Source: Haloplanus sp. CK5-1 (GTDB lineage Archaea > Halobacteriota > Halobacteria > Halobacteriales > Haloferacaceae). From it: 64,000 nucleotides of DNA. How positions within the stretch are numbered: position 1 is the stretch's first letter; the number at the start of each line of letters is the position of its first letter. Under the pieces are notes generated by a model, which did not search any database, was not told the origin of the DNA, and saw only the letters and a program-made list of their open reading frames with translations. Of this stretch, positions 24,255-33,676 are shown piece after piece. A program made the translations under genes and the position numbers. The stretch is from contig NZ_CP147505.1 in the NCBI RefSeq assembly GCF_037201915.1, positions 2,046,001-2,110,000 on the forward strand, given 5' to 3'.

Positions 24255-24716
24255 ATGGAGCACACCGCCGAGGTGACCGGTATCGGGGTTGGAACCGGCG
24301 AGGACGGGTCGAACGTCCCCGCGGTCCTCCTCGCCGCCAGGGAGGAGTACCTACCCGTCGTTATCACGGCCGATCAGGCGCGGGCGATCCAACTCGGATT
24401 GTCGGGTGAACCGTTCGAGCGACCGCTCACGCACGACCTCCTCGTCGAGATGCTCACCGAGTTCGGTGGTGCGATCGACGGTATCCGCATAGACGACCTC
24501 GCCGACGGTACCTTCTACGCCAAGGTCGACGTCGAGCGGTACGAGGAGGGCCAGTCCCGGTCGTTCGTCTTCGACGCCCGTCCCAGCGACGCCATCGCCC
24601 TCGCGGTCCGGGTCGACTGCCCGATCACGGTCACCGACGGCGTCCTCGACAGCGCCGGCCGACCGGAAGACGAGTTCGAACCCGAACGGATCGACGACCT
24701 CGACGACGACCGCTGA
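24255..24716 (+). CDS. bifunctional-nuclease-family protein (DUF151)
   Basis: A 153-residue BFN-domain protein. Signature parts are VPAVLLAAREEYLPVVITADQARAI near the start, then RPLTHDLLVEMLTEFG, and FVFDARPSDAIALAVRVDCPI (the DARPSDAIALA motif). Some plant members have nuclease activity; bacterial and archaeal members are mostly uncharacterised. The C-terminal tail is highly acidic. The start ATG follows the preceding gene by 48 bases, with a CTATTCATA-like element in the gap. Confidence 0.92.
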   Translation: MEHTAEVTGIGVGTGEDGSNVPAVLLAAREEYLPVVITADQARAIQLGLSGEPFERPLTHDLLVEMLTEFGGAIDGIRIDDLADGTFYAKVDVERYEEGQSRSFVFDARPSDAIALAVRVDCPITVTDGVLDSAGRPEDEFEPERIDDLDDDR

Positions 24717-24788
24717 CCCGATCGATCCGATCCGGTCTCGCCCCGCCGACCGGGTGGACTTTTCACCACACCCCCCGACGCTCCCCGT

Positions 24789-25277
24789 ATGACCGACGGC
24801 GAGACGGCGACACTCGCGGAGTCACACACCGAGATGACCGAGTTGGTGCTTCCCAACGACACCAACACCCACGGCCGAGCGCTCGGGGGCGCCGTCCTCC
24901 ACTGGATGGACGTCTGTGGCGCCATCGCCGCGATGCGCTTCGCGACGAGTGGCGTCGTCACTGCGGCGATGGACCACGTCGATTTCAAGAGCCCGATCGA
25001 TCTGGGCGAGGTGGTCGTCGTCGAGGCGTACATCTACGACACCGGCCGGACCAGCATCGACGTGAACGTCGAGGTGCGCGCGGAGGACCCACGCACGGGG
25101 GACGAACGCGACGCGACCTCCTCGTTTTTCACGTTCGTCGCCGTCGACGACGACGGCGAGCCGACGACCGTCCCCGATCTGGCGTGTCCGACCGAGGGCG
25201 AGCGTCGCCTCCGCGACGCCGCCGTCGACGACCGGGCCGCCCAACTGGAACGGTTGGTCGAGCGGATGGAGGGCTGA
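24789..25277 (+). CDS. acyl-CoA thioesterase, hotdog fold
   Basis: A 162-residue single-hotdog thioesterase related to YciA and cytosolic BACH-type enzymes. The active segment is LVLPNDTNTHGRALGGAVLHWMD, where the Asn and the Gly-Gly helix cap form the thioester site; AAMDHVDFKSPIDLGEVV and TSFFTFVAVDDDG-like strands complete the fold. Such enzymes hydrolyse acyl-CoA to free acid and CoA. Substrate chain length cannot be predicted. Confidence 0.9.
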   Translation: MTDGETATLAESHTEMTELVLPNDTNTHGRALGGAVLHWMDVCGAIAAMRFATSGVVTAAMDHVDFKSPIDLGEVVVVEAYIYDTGRTSIDVNVEVRAEDPRTGDERDATSSFFTFVAVDDDGEPTTVPDLACPTEGERRLRDAAVDDRAAQLERLVERMEG

Positions 25278-25380
25278 GATGGGACGCTGGTCCGGTCGAA
25301 ACCCTCGGTAAAGCTGGGGTTCCGAACGGATCCACTCGGCGCGGCGAACGCTTTACGAGGCCGCGTGCCGTGTTCCGGGT

Positions 25381-25527
25381 ATGGTCGTCCCGGAACTCGA
25401 GGAATGTCCGAACTGCGGGAACGAAGACATCTACTGCTACTCCACCGGCCTGAAGGTACACGATATCGAGAAATACTGTACCGAATGTGAAACGGAGTTC
25501 AACCTCGGGGAGGCCATCTATGGGTGA
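25381..25527 (+). CDS. 48-residue zinc-ribbon protein
   Basis: ATG to TGA with two CxxC pairs: LEECPNCGNEDIYCY and KYCTECETEFNLGE. This is a compact zinc ribbon with no other domain. It resembles small haloarchaeal zinc-ribbon proteins of unknown role, some of which bind RNA or partner proteins. An AACCC...GGGGTT hairpin lies 60 bases upstream. Confidence 0.7.
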   Translation: MVVPELEECPNCGNEDIYCYSTGLKVHDIEKYCTECETEFNLGEAIYG

Positions 25528-25632
25528 GCGTGTCTCACCGGAGTTGGACGGCGGGGCGGACATCGATTTCGGCGTGGGATAACCGTCGCCATCGCGCCGA
25601 CTGGACACTCCTCTCCGAGGACAGCGACCCGC

Positions 25633-26091
25633 TCACTCGAAGTCCGGCAGGTCGTCCGGAGCCTCGTACTCCGTCTCCCAGTCGACGTACTGCTCTTTCA
25701 GCACCTCACAGACGAGTTGCCCGAGTTCCGTCAGCCCGGCGTTGATCGCCGAGACGGTGCCCCACGAGTCTAGGTCGGGGTGGTACTCCCGTTCTTTCCA
25801 GTCCTCGGGGATGCCCGGCGCGTGGTAGCCCACCCGCTCTGCGAAGGCGTCCCAGAAGAAGTCGAACTGCCTGAGCATCCCGAGGTCGGTGACGATGTCG
25901 AACTCCGTCTCGTCGACGCCGGTGTCGGCAGCCCACTCCTCGAACGCGTCCTCCCAGGCGCCGTCCCGGAGCAGTTCCTCCAGTTCGTCGCGCTTGTAGT
26001 CCGTGTCGCCGACCACCTCGGCGTCGTCGTACTCGTTCGGATCGACCCCCTCGAGTTCCGGCGGCGGCGGTACCTCGACGTTCAGGCTCAT
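25633..26091 (-). CDS. conserved haloarchaeal acidic protein of unknown function
   Basis: A 152-residue soluble protein rich in Asp and Glu. It reads as an acidic N-terminal third with a helical ELEELLRDGAWEDAFEEWAADTG block, then aromatic-rich VTDLGMLRQFDFFWDAFAERVGYHAPGI and a helical SAINAGLTELGQLVCEVLKEQYVDWE end. No catalytic motif or known family is apparent. It is divergent from ileS about 210 bases away, which contains no further gene. Confidence 0.7.
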   Translation of the reverse strand: MSLNVEVPPPPELEGVDPNEYDDAEVVGDTDYKRDELEELLRDGAWEDAFEEWAADTGVDETEFDIVTDLGMLRQFDFFWDAFAERVGYHAPGIPEDWKEREYHPDLDSWGTVSAINAGLTELGQLVCEVLKEQYVDWETEYEAPDDLPDFE

Positions 26092-26301
26092 ACGCCGGGT
26101 ACGTCGTCCGCGGCGATAAATCCCGCCGGTCGCTCCGATCGGCCGCTTCGGACGCCTTTTCGGGTCCGGGTGACTACCTCGCCGTCACCCAGCCTCGACA
26201 CGTCGGCGTCGACGAACTGCTGATCCGACCGAACCGGTGCTGTAGGAGACGGTCCGCGCCACGACCACCGTTTTGATATACGCGCGGGGTTTGGGTCGAG
26301 T

Positions 26302-29300
26302 ATGGACGACGCCGACGACGTCAGCGACCAGTACACTCCCGAGGACGTCGAGTCCTCGGTGAACGCGTACTGGGAGGAAAACGACGCCTACGAGGCAGCT
26401 AAGGAGGCCCACGCGGACGACCCGACCTTCTTCTTCGTCGACGGGCCGCCGTACACGAGCGGCCAGATGCATCTCGGGACGGCCTGGAACAAGACGCTGA
26501 AGGACGCGATCATCCGCTACAAGCGGATGTCGGGCTACGACGTGACCGACCGCCCGGGCTACGACATGCACGGCCTCCCCATCGAGGTGAAAGTCGAGGA
26601 GGAACTCGGCTTCGACTCCAAGAAGGACATCGAGGAGTACGGGATGGAGGCGTTCATCGAGGAGTGCAAATCCTTCGCGGAGCGCAATCGCGAGAAGATG
26701 GACGAGGACTTTCGCTCCATCGGCGCGTGGATGGACTGGGACGACCCGTACCGCACCGTCTCCCCGGAGTACATGGAGGCGACGTGGTGGGCGTTCAAGC
26801 GCGTCCACGAGAACGGCCTCGTCGAACGGGGCAAGCGCGCGATCAACCAGTGTCCCCGGTGTGAGACCGCCATCGCCGACAACGAGGTGGAGTACCACGA
26901 GATCGAGTCGCCGTCGATCTACGTGCGGTTTCCTCTGCGCGAGCGCGAGGGGTCGCTCGTCATCTGGACGACGACGCCGTGGACCATCCCCGCCAACGAG
27001 TTCGTCGCAGTCGACGCCGAGATGACCTACCAGGCCGTCGACGCCGAACGCGACGGCGAGACCGACCGCCTCTATATCGCCGAACCCTGCGTCGAGGACG
27101 TGCTCCGCCGTGGCCGGTACGAGGAGTACGAGGTCGTCGAGGAACTCGACGGCTCGGACCTCGTCGGATGGACCTACGACCACCCGCTCGCCGAGGAAGT
27201 CCCCGACCACGCAAACGGCGAGGGGACAGGGCAGGTGTACGCCGCCGACTACGTCGAGGCCGACCGCACGGGGTTGGTCCACTCCGCGCCCGGCCACGGC
27301 GAGGTGGACTTCGAACGCGGCCAGGAACTCGGGCTCGAGATATTCTCGCCCGTCGCCGGCGACGGTACCTTCACCGACGAGGCCGGGCGGTACGCGGGGC
27401 AGTTCGTCCGCGACGCCAACGACGACATCGTCGAGGACCTCGACGCCAAGGGACTGTTGCTCGCCGCCGACAGCCATACCCACCGGTACGGGCAGTGCTG
27501 GCGGTGCGACACCGACATCGTCTACCTCGCGACCGACCAGTGGTTCATCACCGTCACCGACGTGAAAGACGAACTGCTTTCGAACATCGACGACAGCGAC
27601 TGGCACCCCGAGTGGGCCCGGGACAGTAGATTCAGAAACTTCGTCGAGGACGCCCCGGACTGGAACGTCTCCCGCCAGCGCTACTGGGGCATTCCCCTCC
27701 CGGTCTGGGTGCCCGAGGACGACCCGGATCCGAGTGCCGACGACATCCTCGTGATCGGGACGCGGGAGGAACTCGCCGAGCGTGCGGACGGCGAGGTCGA
27801 CCCCGAGACGATCGACCTCCACCGCCCGAGCGTCGACCCCATCACGATCACCGAGGACGGGACCACCTACGAGCGCGTCCCCGACGTCTTCGACGTCTGG
27901 ATCGACTCCTCGGTGGCGACGTGGGGCACCCTCGACTACCCGAGCGACGAGTCGCGGTTCGAGGACCTCTGGCCCGCCGATCTCATCGTCGAGGCCCACG
28001 ACCAAACCCGCGGCTGGTTCTGGTCGCAGTTGGGAATGGGCACCGCCGCCCTCGACGAGATACCCTACGAGGAGGTCGTCATGCACGGCTTCGCCAACGA
28101 CAGCGACGGCCGGAAGATGTCGAAGTCGCTGGGCAACATCGTCACGCCGGAGGAGGCCATCGACCGCTACGGGCGCGACCCGCTCCGGGCCTATCTCCTC
28201 AGTCACGATCAACACGGGACCGATCTCTCCTTCGAGTGGGAGGGGTTGGAGGAGACCCAGTCGACGCTCAACATCTTCTGGAACGTCTTCCGGTTCCCGC
28301 TGCAGTACATGGCACTCGACGACTACGACCCGGCCGAGGCCGACCTCTCGGACGGCGAACTGACCGTCGTCGACGAGTGGGTGCTCGCCCGGCTTCAGAC
28401 CGTCGAGGCCGAGGTGGCCGACGCGTGGGACGACTACGCCGTCCACGACGCCCTGAACGCCGTCCTTGACTTCCTGACCGAGGACGTCTCCCGATTCTAC
28501 GTCAAGGCGATCCGCGAACGGATGTGGGAGGAGCGCGATTCGGCGTCGAAACGCGGCGCCTACGCGACGCTTGCGACCGTCTTAGACGAGACGATCCGTC
28601 TGCTCGCGCCCGTCACGCCCTACCTCGCCGAGGAGATGTACCAGACCCTCGACGGCGACGCGACGACCGTCCACCAACTGTCCTCCCCGACCGCCGACGA
28701 CGCGTGGCACGACCCCGGCTTGGAGCGCGACGTGGCCGTCCTGCGAGCGGTCGAGGAGGCGGCGGCCAACGCCCGCCAACAGGGCGGGCGCAAACTCCGG
28801 TGGCCGGTCACGCGCGTGACCGTCGAGACGGACGACGAGGGCGTCGCGGACGCCGTCCGATCGCTCCGCGACCTGCTCGGCGAACGGGTCAACGCCCGGT
28901 CGGTCGAGGTGACCGACGCCTTCGACGAACTGATCGAGCGTGCCGAGCCACGGATGAGCGTCATCGGCCCGGAGTTCGGCGGCGACGCCCAAGAGGTGAT
29001 GGCGGCCGTCGAGGGCGAACGCCGGAGCGAACTGGCGGCCGACGAGGGTGAGCATCCCTACACCACGACCGTCGACGGTGACCGGGTCGGCCTCACCGAG
29101 GAGATGGTCGACTTCCGCGCCGAACCGCCCGAGGGCGTTTCGAGCGCCGACTTCGACGTCGAACTCGACGGCGACCGGACCGGCGGGAGCGTCTACGTCG
29201 ACACGTCGCTGACCGACGACATCGAGGCCGAGGGGTACGCCCGGGACGTGGTCCGGCGGATCCAGGAGATGCGCAAGCGCCTCGACCTCGACGTCGAGGA

Positions 29301-29499
29301 GTCGATCCGCACCCGGATCGATGTCGACGACGACCGGGTCGCCGGCTTCGTCGACGACCGGCGCGACCTGATCGCGGAAGAGACCCGGACCGCGGAGTTC
29401 GACGCCGACGCCGACGACCTGATCGAGGAGTGGGACGTCGAGGGCGTCGCCGTCACCATCGGCATCGAACGGTTAGAGGCCGAACAGCGGGCGGCCTGA
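26302..29499 (+). CDS. ileS: isoleucyl-tRNA synthetase
   Basis: A 1065-residue class I synthetase that charges tRNA-Ile. The HIGH motif appears as HLGT in PPYTSGQMHLGTAWN (about residue 56) and the KMSKS motif is exact in GRKMSKSLGN (about 605). The editing (CP1) domain lies between, with TTPWTIPANEF and the GTGQVYAADYVEADRTGLVH segment, and the anticodon-binding domain follows at residue 700. Haloarchaeal features are acidic inserts and the missing C-terminal zinc domain. A TTGATATA box 21-28 bases before ATG suggests a leaderless mRNA. Stop is followed 9 bases later by the convergent aglM. Confidence 0.97.
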   Translation: MDDADDVSDQYTPEDVESSVNAYWEENDAYEAAKEAHADDPTFFFVDGPPYTSGQMHLGTAWNKTLKDAIIRYKRMSGYDVTDRPGYDMHGLPIEVKVEEELGFDSKKDIEEYGMEAFIEECKSFAERNREKMDEDFRSIGAWMDWDDPYRTVSPEYMEATWWAFKRVHENGLVERGKRAINQCPRCETAIADNEVEYHEIESPSIYVRFPLREREGSLVIWTTTPWTIPANEFVAVDAEMTYQAVDAERDGETDRLYIAEPCVEDVLRRGRYEEYEVVEELDGSDLVGWTYDHPLAEEVPDHANGEGTGQVYAADYVEADRTGLVHSAPGHGEVDFERGQELGLEIFSPVAGDGTFTDEAGRYAGQFVRDANDDIVEDLDAKGLLLAADSHTHRYGQCWRCDTDIVYLATDQWFITVTDVKDELLSNIDDSDWHPEWARDSRFRNFVEDAPDWNVSRQRYWGIPLPVWVPEDDPDPSADDILVIGTREELAERADGEVDPETIDLHRPSVDPITITEDGTTYERVPDVFDVWIDSSVATWGTLDYPSDESRFEDLWPADLIVEAHDQTRGWFWSQLGMGTAALDEIPYEEVVMHGFANDSDGRKMSKSLGNIVTPEEAIDRYGRDPLRAYLLSHDQHGTDLSFEWEGLEETQSTLNIFWNVFRFPLQYMALDDYDPAEADLSDGELTVVDEWVLARLQTVEAEVADAWDDYAVHDALNAVLDFLTEDVSRFYVKAIRERMWEERDSASKRGAYATLATVLDETIRLLAPVTPYLAEEMYQTLDGDATTVHQLSSPTADDAWHDPGLERDVAVLRAVEEAAANARQQGGRKLRWPVTRVTVETDDEGVADAVRSLRDLLGERVNARSVEVTDAFDELIERAEPRMSVIGPEFGGDAQEVMAAVEGERRSELAADEGEHPYTTTVDGDRVGLTEEMVDFRAEPPEGVSSADFDVELDGDRTGGSVYVDTSLTDDIEAEGYARDVVRRIQEMRKRLDLDVEESIRTRIDVDDDRVAGFVDDRRDLIAEETRTAEFDADADDLIEEWDVEGVAVTIGIERLEAEQRAA

Positions 29500-29508
29500 T
29501 CGTTCCCC

Positions 29509-30813
29509 TCACCACGTCAACCCTTCGTACGTGATCCCGTCGCGTCGCTCGACGATCCGCCGGCCGTCGATCACGACGTCGCCGGACATCAGATCGAACT
29601 CCAGATCGAGGTCGGCAAAGGCCGGCCAGTCCGTGACGACGAGCGTCGCGACGGCTCCCGAGAGGGTCGGCGACGGCGAGGCGAGCACCTCCACGTCCGG
29701 GAACCGCTCGCGGATGGCCGCGGCCGCGCCCTCGTTCGGGTCGTAGGCGACGACCGACGCGCCCCGCTCTTGGAGGCCCTCGATGATCGGGATCGCCCGC
29801 GAGTTGCGCACGTCGTCGGTCCCGGGTTTGAACGCGAGGCCGAGGACGGCGACGCGTTCGCCGGAGACGTCGACGTGGCTATCGAGGAGGTCCAACATCC
29901 GCTGGGGTTGGCGGTCGTTCACGTCGATTGCCGCCTGCAGGAGCGCAGGGTCGTACCCCTCCTCTCGGGCGGCGGCGACGATGGCGTTGACGTCTTTCGG
30001 GAAGCAACTCCCACCAAATCCCACGCCGCTCCGGAGGAACTGCTCGCCGATCCGGTCGTCGAGGCCGATGGCCTCCGCCACCTCGTAGGCGTCGACGCCG
30101 TACTCCTTGCAGATGTTCCCGATGTCGTTGACGAGGCTGACCTTCGCGGCGAGGAAGGCGTTGTTGGCGTATTTGATCATCTCCGCCTCGCGGAGCCCGG
30201 TCCGGACGACCGAGACGTCGGACTTCTCGAGGAGCGGTGCGTACACCGACTCCAGTGCGTCGAGCGCTCGGTCGTCGTCGGCCCCGAAGACGACCTTATC
30301 GGGACTCGTGAAGTCGTCGACGGCGCTCCCCTCGCGCAGGAACTCGGGGTTGGTCGCGAGGCCGAAGTCGACGCCGATCCGCCCGCCGGATTCGAGTTCG
30401 AGCGTCGGCCCGATCACGTCCTCGGTCGTCCCCGGGACGACCGTACTCTTGACGACGACGGTCGGGTAGTCCTCGATGTCGCCGAGGACCCCCCCGAGCG
30501 ATTCGGCGCCGGCCTCGACGACCGCGGTGTCGATGCTCCCGTCGTCGTTCGACGGGGTCGGGAGCGCGAGAAAGATCACGTCGGGACCGAAGTCGACGAG
30601 GTCCCCGTAGTCGGTCGTCGCGAAGAGCGACGACCCGGCGTACTGCGAGAGCAAGTCGCCGAGCCCCGGTTCGGAGATCGGCGCGTCCCCCTCGTTCAGC
30701 CGTCGGACGATCGACTCGTCCACGTCGACGTTCATGACCTCGTGGCCGAGGTCGGCGAAACAGGCCGCGACCGTCGTCCCGACGTAGCCGCTACCGACGA
30801 TACCCAGTTTCAT
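29509..30813 (-). CDS. aglM: UDP-glucose 6-dehydrogenase (AglM)
   Basis: A 434-residue NAD-dependent enzyme that oxidises UDP-glucose to UDP-glucuronate, which supplies glucuronate to the N-glycan in Haloferax. Rossmann motif [13 protein letters not shown] at residues 4-16; catalytic Cys in [10 protein letters not shown] near residue 265; NAD-domain [17 protein letters not shown]. The start MKLGIVG is the conserved family start; an upstream ATG adds nine residues. aglB is 5 kb away, with other genes between, in keeping with the loose agl cluster of haloarchaea. Confidence 0.93.
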   Translation of the reverse strand: MKLGIVGSGYVGTTVAACFADLGHEVMNVDVDESIVRRLNEGDAPISEPGLGDLLSQYAGSSLFATTDYGDLVDFGPDVIFLALPTPSNDDGSIDTAVVEAGAESLGGVLGDIEDYPTVVVKSTVVPGTTEDVIGPTLELESGGRIGVDFGLATNPEFLREGSAVDDFTSPDKVVFGADDDRALDALESVYAPLLEKSDVSVVRTGLREAEMIKYANNAFLAAKVSLVNDIGNICKEYGVDAYEVAEAIGLDDRIGEQFLRSGVGFGGSCFPKDVNAIVAAAREEGYDPALLQAAIDVNDRQPQRMLDLLDSHVDVSGERVAVLGLAFKPGTDDVRNSRAIPIIEGLQERGASVVAYDPNEGAAAAIRERFPDVEVLASPSPTLSGAVATLVVTDWPAFADLDLEFDLMSGDVVIDGRRIVERRDGITYEGLTW

Positions 30814-30867
30814 CACCTCTCCCGTGTTGCGGCGTGGCAAAGAGGATTCGGATACGCGGGCGGCCGA

Positions 30868-32091
30868 TTACCGACCGTCCGCACCGTCCGCCGGGCCGTC
30901 TGCGGGTGCGTCCACCCCGAACTCGTCGACGAGGGCGTCGAGTCGCTCCGGATCGTCCGTTCCGGGGAGCGGCCGCTCCGCCGTTCGGCACGGGGCAGAG
31001 ACGCCGAGGCGGTCACAGACCAGATCCGCCGTCGCCTCGGCCATCTTCCGGTAGGTGGTGAGTTTGCCGCCGACGGCGGTGACGAACCCCTCGACGCCGT
31101 CCGCAGCGTGGTCGAGGACGGCGAAGCCACGCGAGATGCTCCGCCCGTCGCCCCGCTTTTCGGGCGCGTACAGGGGTCGGACGCCCCAGTAGGTCCGCCA
31201 CACCGCCGCCTCGGCGCCCCCCGGCCACATCGCCGCACACTCGGCGACGACCCGGTCGACCTCCGCGGCCGACGCCTCGACGTCGTCGGGGTCGTCGACG
31301 GCGACGCTCGTGGTGCCGAGCACCGCCTCACCGGCCCGCGGGACGACGATGTCGCCGTCCGCGGGCGGCCGACACCGGTTCAGTACGGCGTCCGGGCCGT
31401 CCCCGCCGTCGACGGCGACCATCACCCCACTGGTGGGCGCCATCGGCACGTCGACGCCGGCGAGGGCGGCACACGCCCCCGCCCACGCTCCCGTCGCGTT
31501 CACCACTAGGTCGGCCTCGACGGTGGCGTCGAGGCGGCCGCCGACGGCGACGCGGCCGACTCCGCCGTCCTCGACCGCTATCGACTCGACCGGCGCGTGG
31601 GTGTGGACCGTCGCCCCGGCCGCACGGGCGGCGGCGGCGTTCGCCACGACCAAGCGCGCCGGCGACACCACCCCGTCGGGGACCGCGAGGGCGCGCTCGA
31701 CGGCCGGGTTCGCCTCGGGAACCCGGTCCCGGAGTTCGTCGCCGTCGAGCGTCTCGACCGCCATGCCGAGGTCTTCACACGCCGCCCGCTTTCGATCGAA
31801 GTACGCGGGGTCGTCGCCGTCGAGGCCGAGGAAGTAGCCGCCCGTCTCCTCGATACACCCGGACGCTATCTCGCGTAGAATCCGGTTCTCGGCCAGACAC
31901 TCGGCGGCGTCGTCGGGGTCGGACTCGGCGTACCGCGCGCCGCTGTGGAGGACGCCGTGTGAGCGCCCGGTCGTCCCGGCGGCGAGCGCCCCCCGCTCGA
32001 CGAGCGTGGTGTCGACGCCCCGGAGCGCCAGGTCGCGGGCGACGCCGACGCCGGTCGCACCACCGCCGACGACGAGGACCGTCGTATCCAT
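30868..32091 (-). CDS. GlpA-like FAD-dependent oxidoreductase, short form
   Basis: A 407-residue DAO-type flavoprotein resembling glycerol-3-phosphate dehydrogenase subunit GlpA but about 170 residues shorter: it ends after the FAD-domain (GGKLTTYRKMAEATADLVC) plus a short tail and lacks the C-terminal Cys-rich domain. FAD-binding motif VVGGGATGVGVARDLALRG is at residues 6-24, followed by GRSHGVLHSGARYAESDP. No glpB or glpC is adjacent, so it may act on another 2-hydroxy or 3-phospho substrate. The Ala/Asp-rich C-terminal repeat (DAPADGPADGADG) is low complexity. Confidence 0.8.
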   Translation of the reverse strand: MDTTVLVVGGGATGVGVARDLALRGVDTTLVERGALAAGTTGRSHGVLHSGARYAESDPDDAAECLAENRILREIASGCIEETGGYFLGLDGDDPAYFDRKRAACEDLGMAVETLDGDELRDRVPEANPAVERALAVPDGVVSPARLVVANAAAARAAGATVHTHAPVESIAVEDGGVGRVAVGGRLDATVEADLVVNATGAWAGACAALAGVDVPMAPTSGVMVAVDGGDGPDAVLNRCRPPADGDIVVPRAGEAVLGTTSVAVDDPDDVEASAAEVDRVVAECAAMWPGGAEAAVWRTYWGVRPLYAPEKRGDGRSISRGFAVLDHAADGVEGFVTAVGGKLTTYRKMAEATADLVCDRLGVSAPCRTAERPLPGTDDPERLDALVDEFGVDAPADGPADGADGR

Positions 32092-32221
32092 GCCTCCGCG
32101 TGTGTGACCCCGCCACTTCACGGCGTCGGTGCCCCCGTCGTTCGCGGGCGACGCTCGCGCCTCGCCCCACCCCGGCGTGCCGTGGCGCGTCGTTTATCAC
32201 CGCCCCGATGCTGAATCGGGT

Positions 32222-32887
32222 ATGGTTCCACCGCTCGTCCTCGACATCGACGGGACGCTCACGACGCCGACCGGCGGGATCGACCCGCGCGCCTTCGAGG
32301 CCGTGCCGGCGTGGGACGCGCCGGTCGTCTTAGCGACGGGCAAGGCCTTCCCCTACCCGGTCGCGCTCTGTCACTTCCTCGCGATTCCGGAACGCGTGGT
32401 CGCGGAGAACGGCGGCGTCGTCTACGCCGACGACGAGGTGACGGTGACGGCGGACGGCGACCGGGTCCGCGAGGCCGCGCGGGCCTTCGTCGACCGCGGC
32501 GGCGACTTGGGGTGGGGCGCGGCCGATACGGTCAACCGCTGGCGCGAGACGGAGGTGGCGATCAGCCTCGACGCCGACGAAGCGCTCCTCCGTGACGTCG
32601 CAGCCGACTTCGACCTCGAGGTGGTCGATACGGGCTACGCCTACCACCTCAAGACCCCCGCCGTCGAGAAGGGAGCGGGCCTCCGGTCGGTCGCCGAGAC
32701 GCTCGGCCTCGACCCCGAGGCGTTCGTCGCCGTCGGCGACAGCGAGAACGACGTGTCGACGTTCGAGGCCGCGGGGCGTTCCTTCGCCGTCGCGAACGCC
32801 GACGACCGGGCGCGCGCCGCCGCCGACCACGTCACCCAGGGAACACACATGGACGGGACGCTGGAGGCCCTCGCGGCGTGTCGGTAG
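32222..32887 (+). CDS. phosphoglycolate phosphatase, HAD superfamily
   Basis: A 221-residue HAD hydrolase of the archaeal TA0175 type. Nucleophile motif LVLDIDGTLT at residues 6-15, motif II VVLATGKAF, Lys motif KTPAVEKGAGL, and motif III/IV VAVGDSENDVSTF. It dephosphorylates phosphoglycolate formed in DNA repair or carbon metabolism. The ATG sits one base after GGGT, with a CGTTTATCA element about 25 bases before it, so a leaderless start is likely. Confidence 0.9.
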   Translation: MVPPLVLDIDGTLTTPTGGIDPRAFEAVPAWDAPVVLATGKAFPYPVALCHFLAIPERVVAENGGVVYADDEVTVTADGDRVREAARAFVDRGGDLGWGAADTVNRWRETEVAISLDADEALLRDVAADFDLEVVDTGYAYHLKTPAVEKGAGLRSVAETLGLDPEAFVAVGDSENDVSTFEAAGRSFAVANADDRARAAADHVTQGTHMDGTLEALAACR

Positions 32888-32902
32888 GTCGCCACACGAG
32901 CG

Positions 32903-33247
32903 TCACGTGCTCCCGGTTTCGGCGTCGCCACCCGCCTCGACCGCCGACACGCACCACGCCGCGAACGGGTCGTGAGCGTCCGCCGCGTCGAACCGCTCGA
33001 TACAGGGCACGTCGTGTGGGTGCCACTCGACGACCGCCGCCCGCAGGTCGTCGTACCGCTTCTCTACCGTCTTGGCCAGCAGGATCGACTCCTCGTCCTC
33101 GTGGACCGCGTCGTCCCAGCGGTAGACGGACTCGCAGGGCACGACGTTGACGCAGGCCGCCAGTCGCTCGTCGACCAGTCGCCGGGCGAGGGTCGCAGCG
33201 TCCTCCTGTGGTGCGGTGACGTAGGCGGTTACCGGGTCGGTGGCCAT
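32903..33247 (-). CDS. cutA: CutA1 divalent-ion tolerance protein
   Basis: A 114-residue CutA1. Conserved stretches are AYVTAPQEDAATLARRLVDERLAACVNVVP, the ESVYRWDD strand, EESILLAKT and WHPHDVPCIERFDA. It forms stable trimers and is linked to copper tolerance in bacteria, though its exact job is unclear. A Glu/Gly-rich tail follows the fold. Convergent with the phosphatase, ends 15 bases from its stop. Confidence 0.93.
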   Translation of the reverse strand: MATDPVTAYVTAPQEDAATLARRLVDERLAACVNVVPCESVYRWDDAVHEDEESILLAKTVEKRYDDLRAAVVEWHPHDVPCIERFDAADAHDPFAAWCVSAVEAGGDAETGST

Positions 33248-33379
33248 GGTCGCCGTCGGCGGCGCGTTCTGATAACGGTTGTCGGTGTGTCTCTCGCGCC
33301 CGTCGACCTCCGGTACCGACTCGGATTCGTCGTTACCCGACAGATTAAGTAATATCGTATTTTATAATTTTTACAAGGA

Positions 33380-33676
33380 ATGGTTAGTAGCACCTACGAT
33401 CCCAAAGTAGTACGCGTTTCCCGGAAGGGTCAGGCCACGATCCCGAAGCGGTTACGGGAGAAGTTCGGTATCGAGACGCCGGGCGAGGTGTTCGTCTACG
33501 AGGAGCGGGGGCGAATCCTCATCGAACCGGTGCCGTCCCCCGACGAACTGCACGGAATCCACGCCGCCGAACACGAACGCGGCGACGTGTTGGAGCGGGT
33601 TCGCGATCTGAAAGAGGCCGAAAAACGACGGGAAGCGGAGCGTGTCGACCGGTTCCGTCCGTCCGAGGACGAATGA
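33380..33676 (+). CDS. AbrB/SpoVT-type antitoxin of a VapBC-like pair
   Basis: A 98-residue protein. Residues 10-50 form the swapped-hairpin DNA-binding domain (VVRVSRKGQATIPKRLREKFG...GEVFVYEERGRILIEPVP). The rest is a charged helix (EHERGDVLERVRDLKEAEKRREAE) that should wrap and neutralise the toxin. Its stop overlaps the start of the PIN toxin gene (ATGA at 33673-33676), the standard toxin-antitoxin layout. The 80 bases upstream are strikingly AT-rich and hold the promoter. Confidence 0.88.
   Translation: MVSSTYDPKVVRVSRKGQATIPKRLREKFGIETPGEVFVYEERGRILIEPVPSPDELHGIHAAEHERGDVLERVRDLKEAEKRREAERVDRFRPSEDE

Noticed and set aside
26185-28446. 753-residue open frame antisense to ileS
   Set aside because: It mirrors the third-codon GC bias of ileS, has no family motif and repeated Val/Asp/Gly-rich composition; typical shadow frame of GC-rich DNA.
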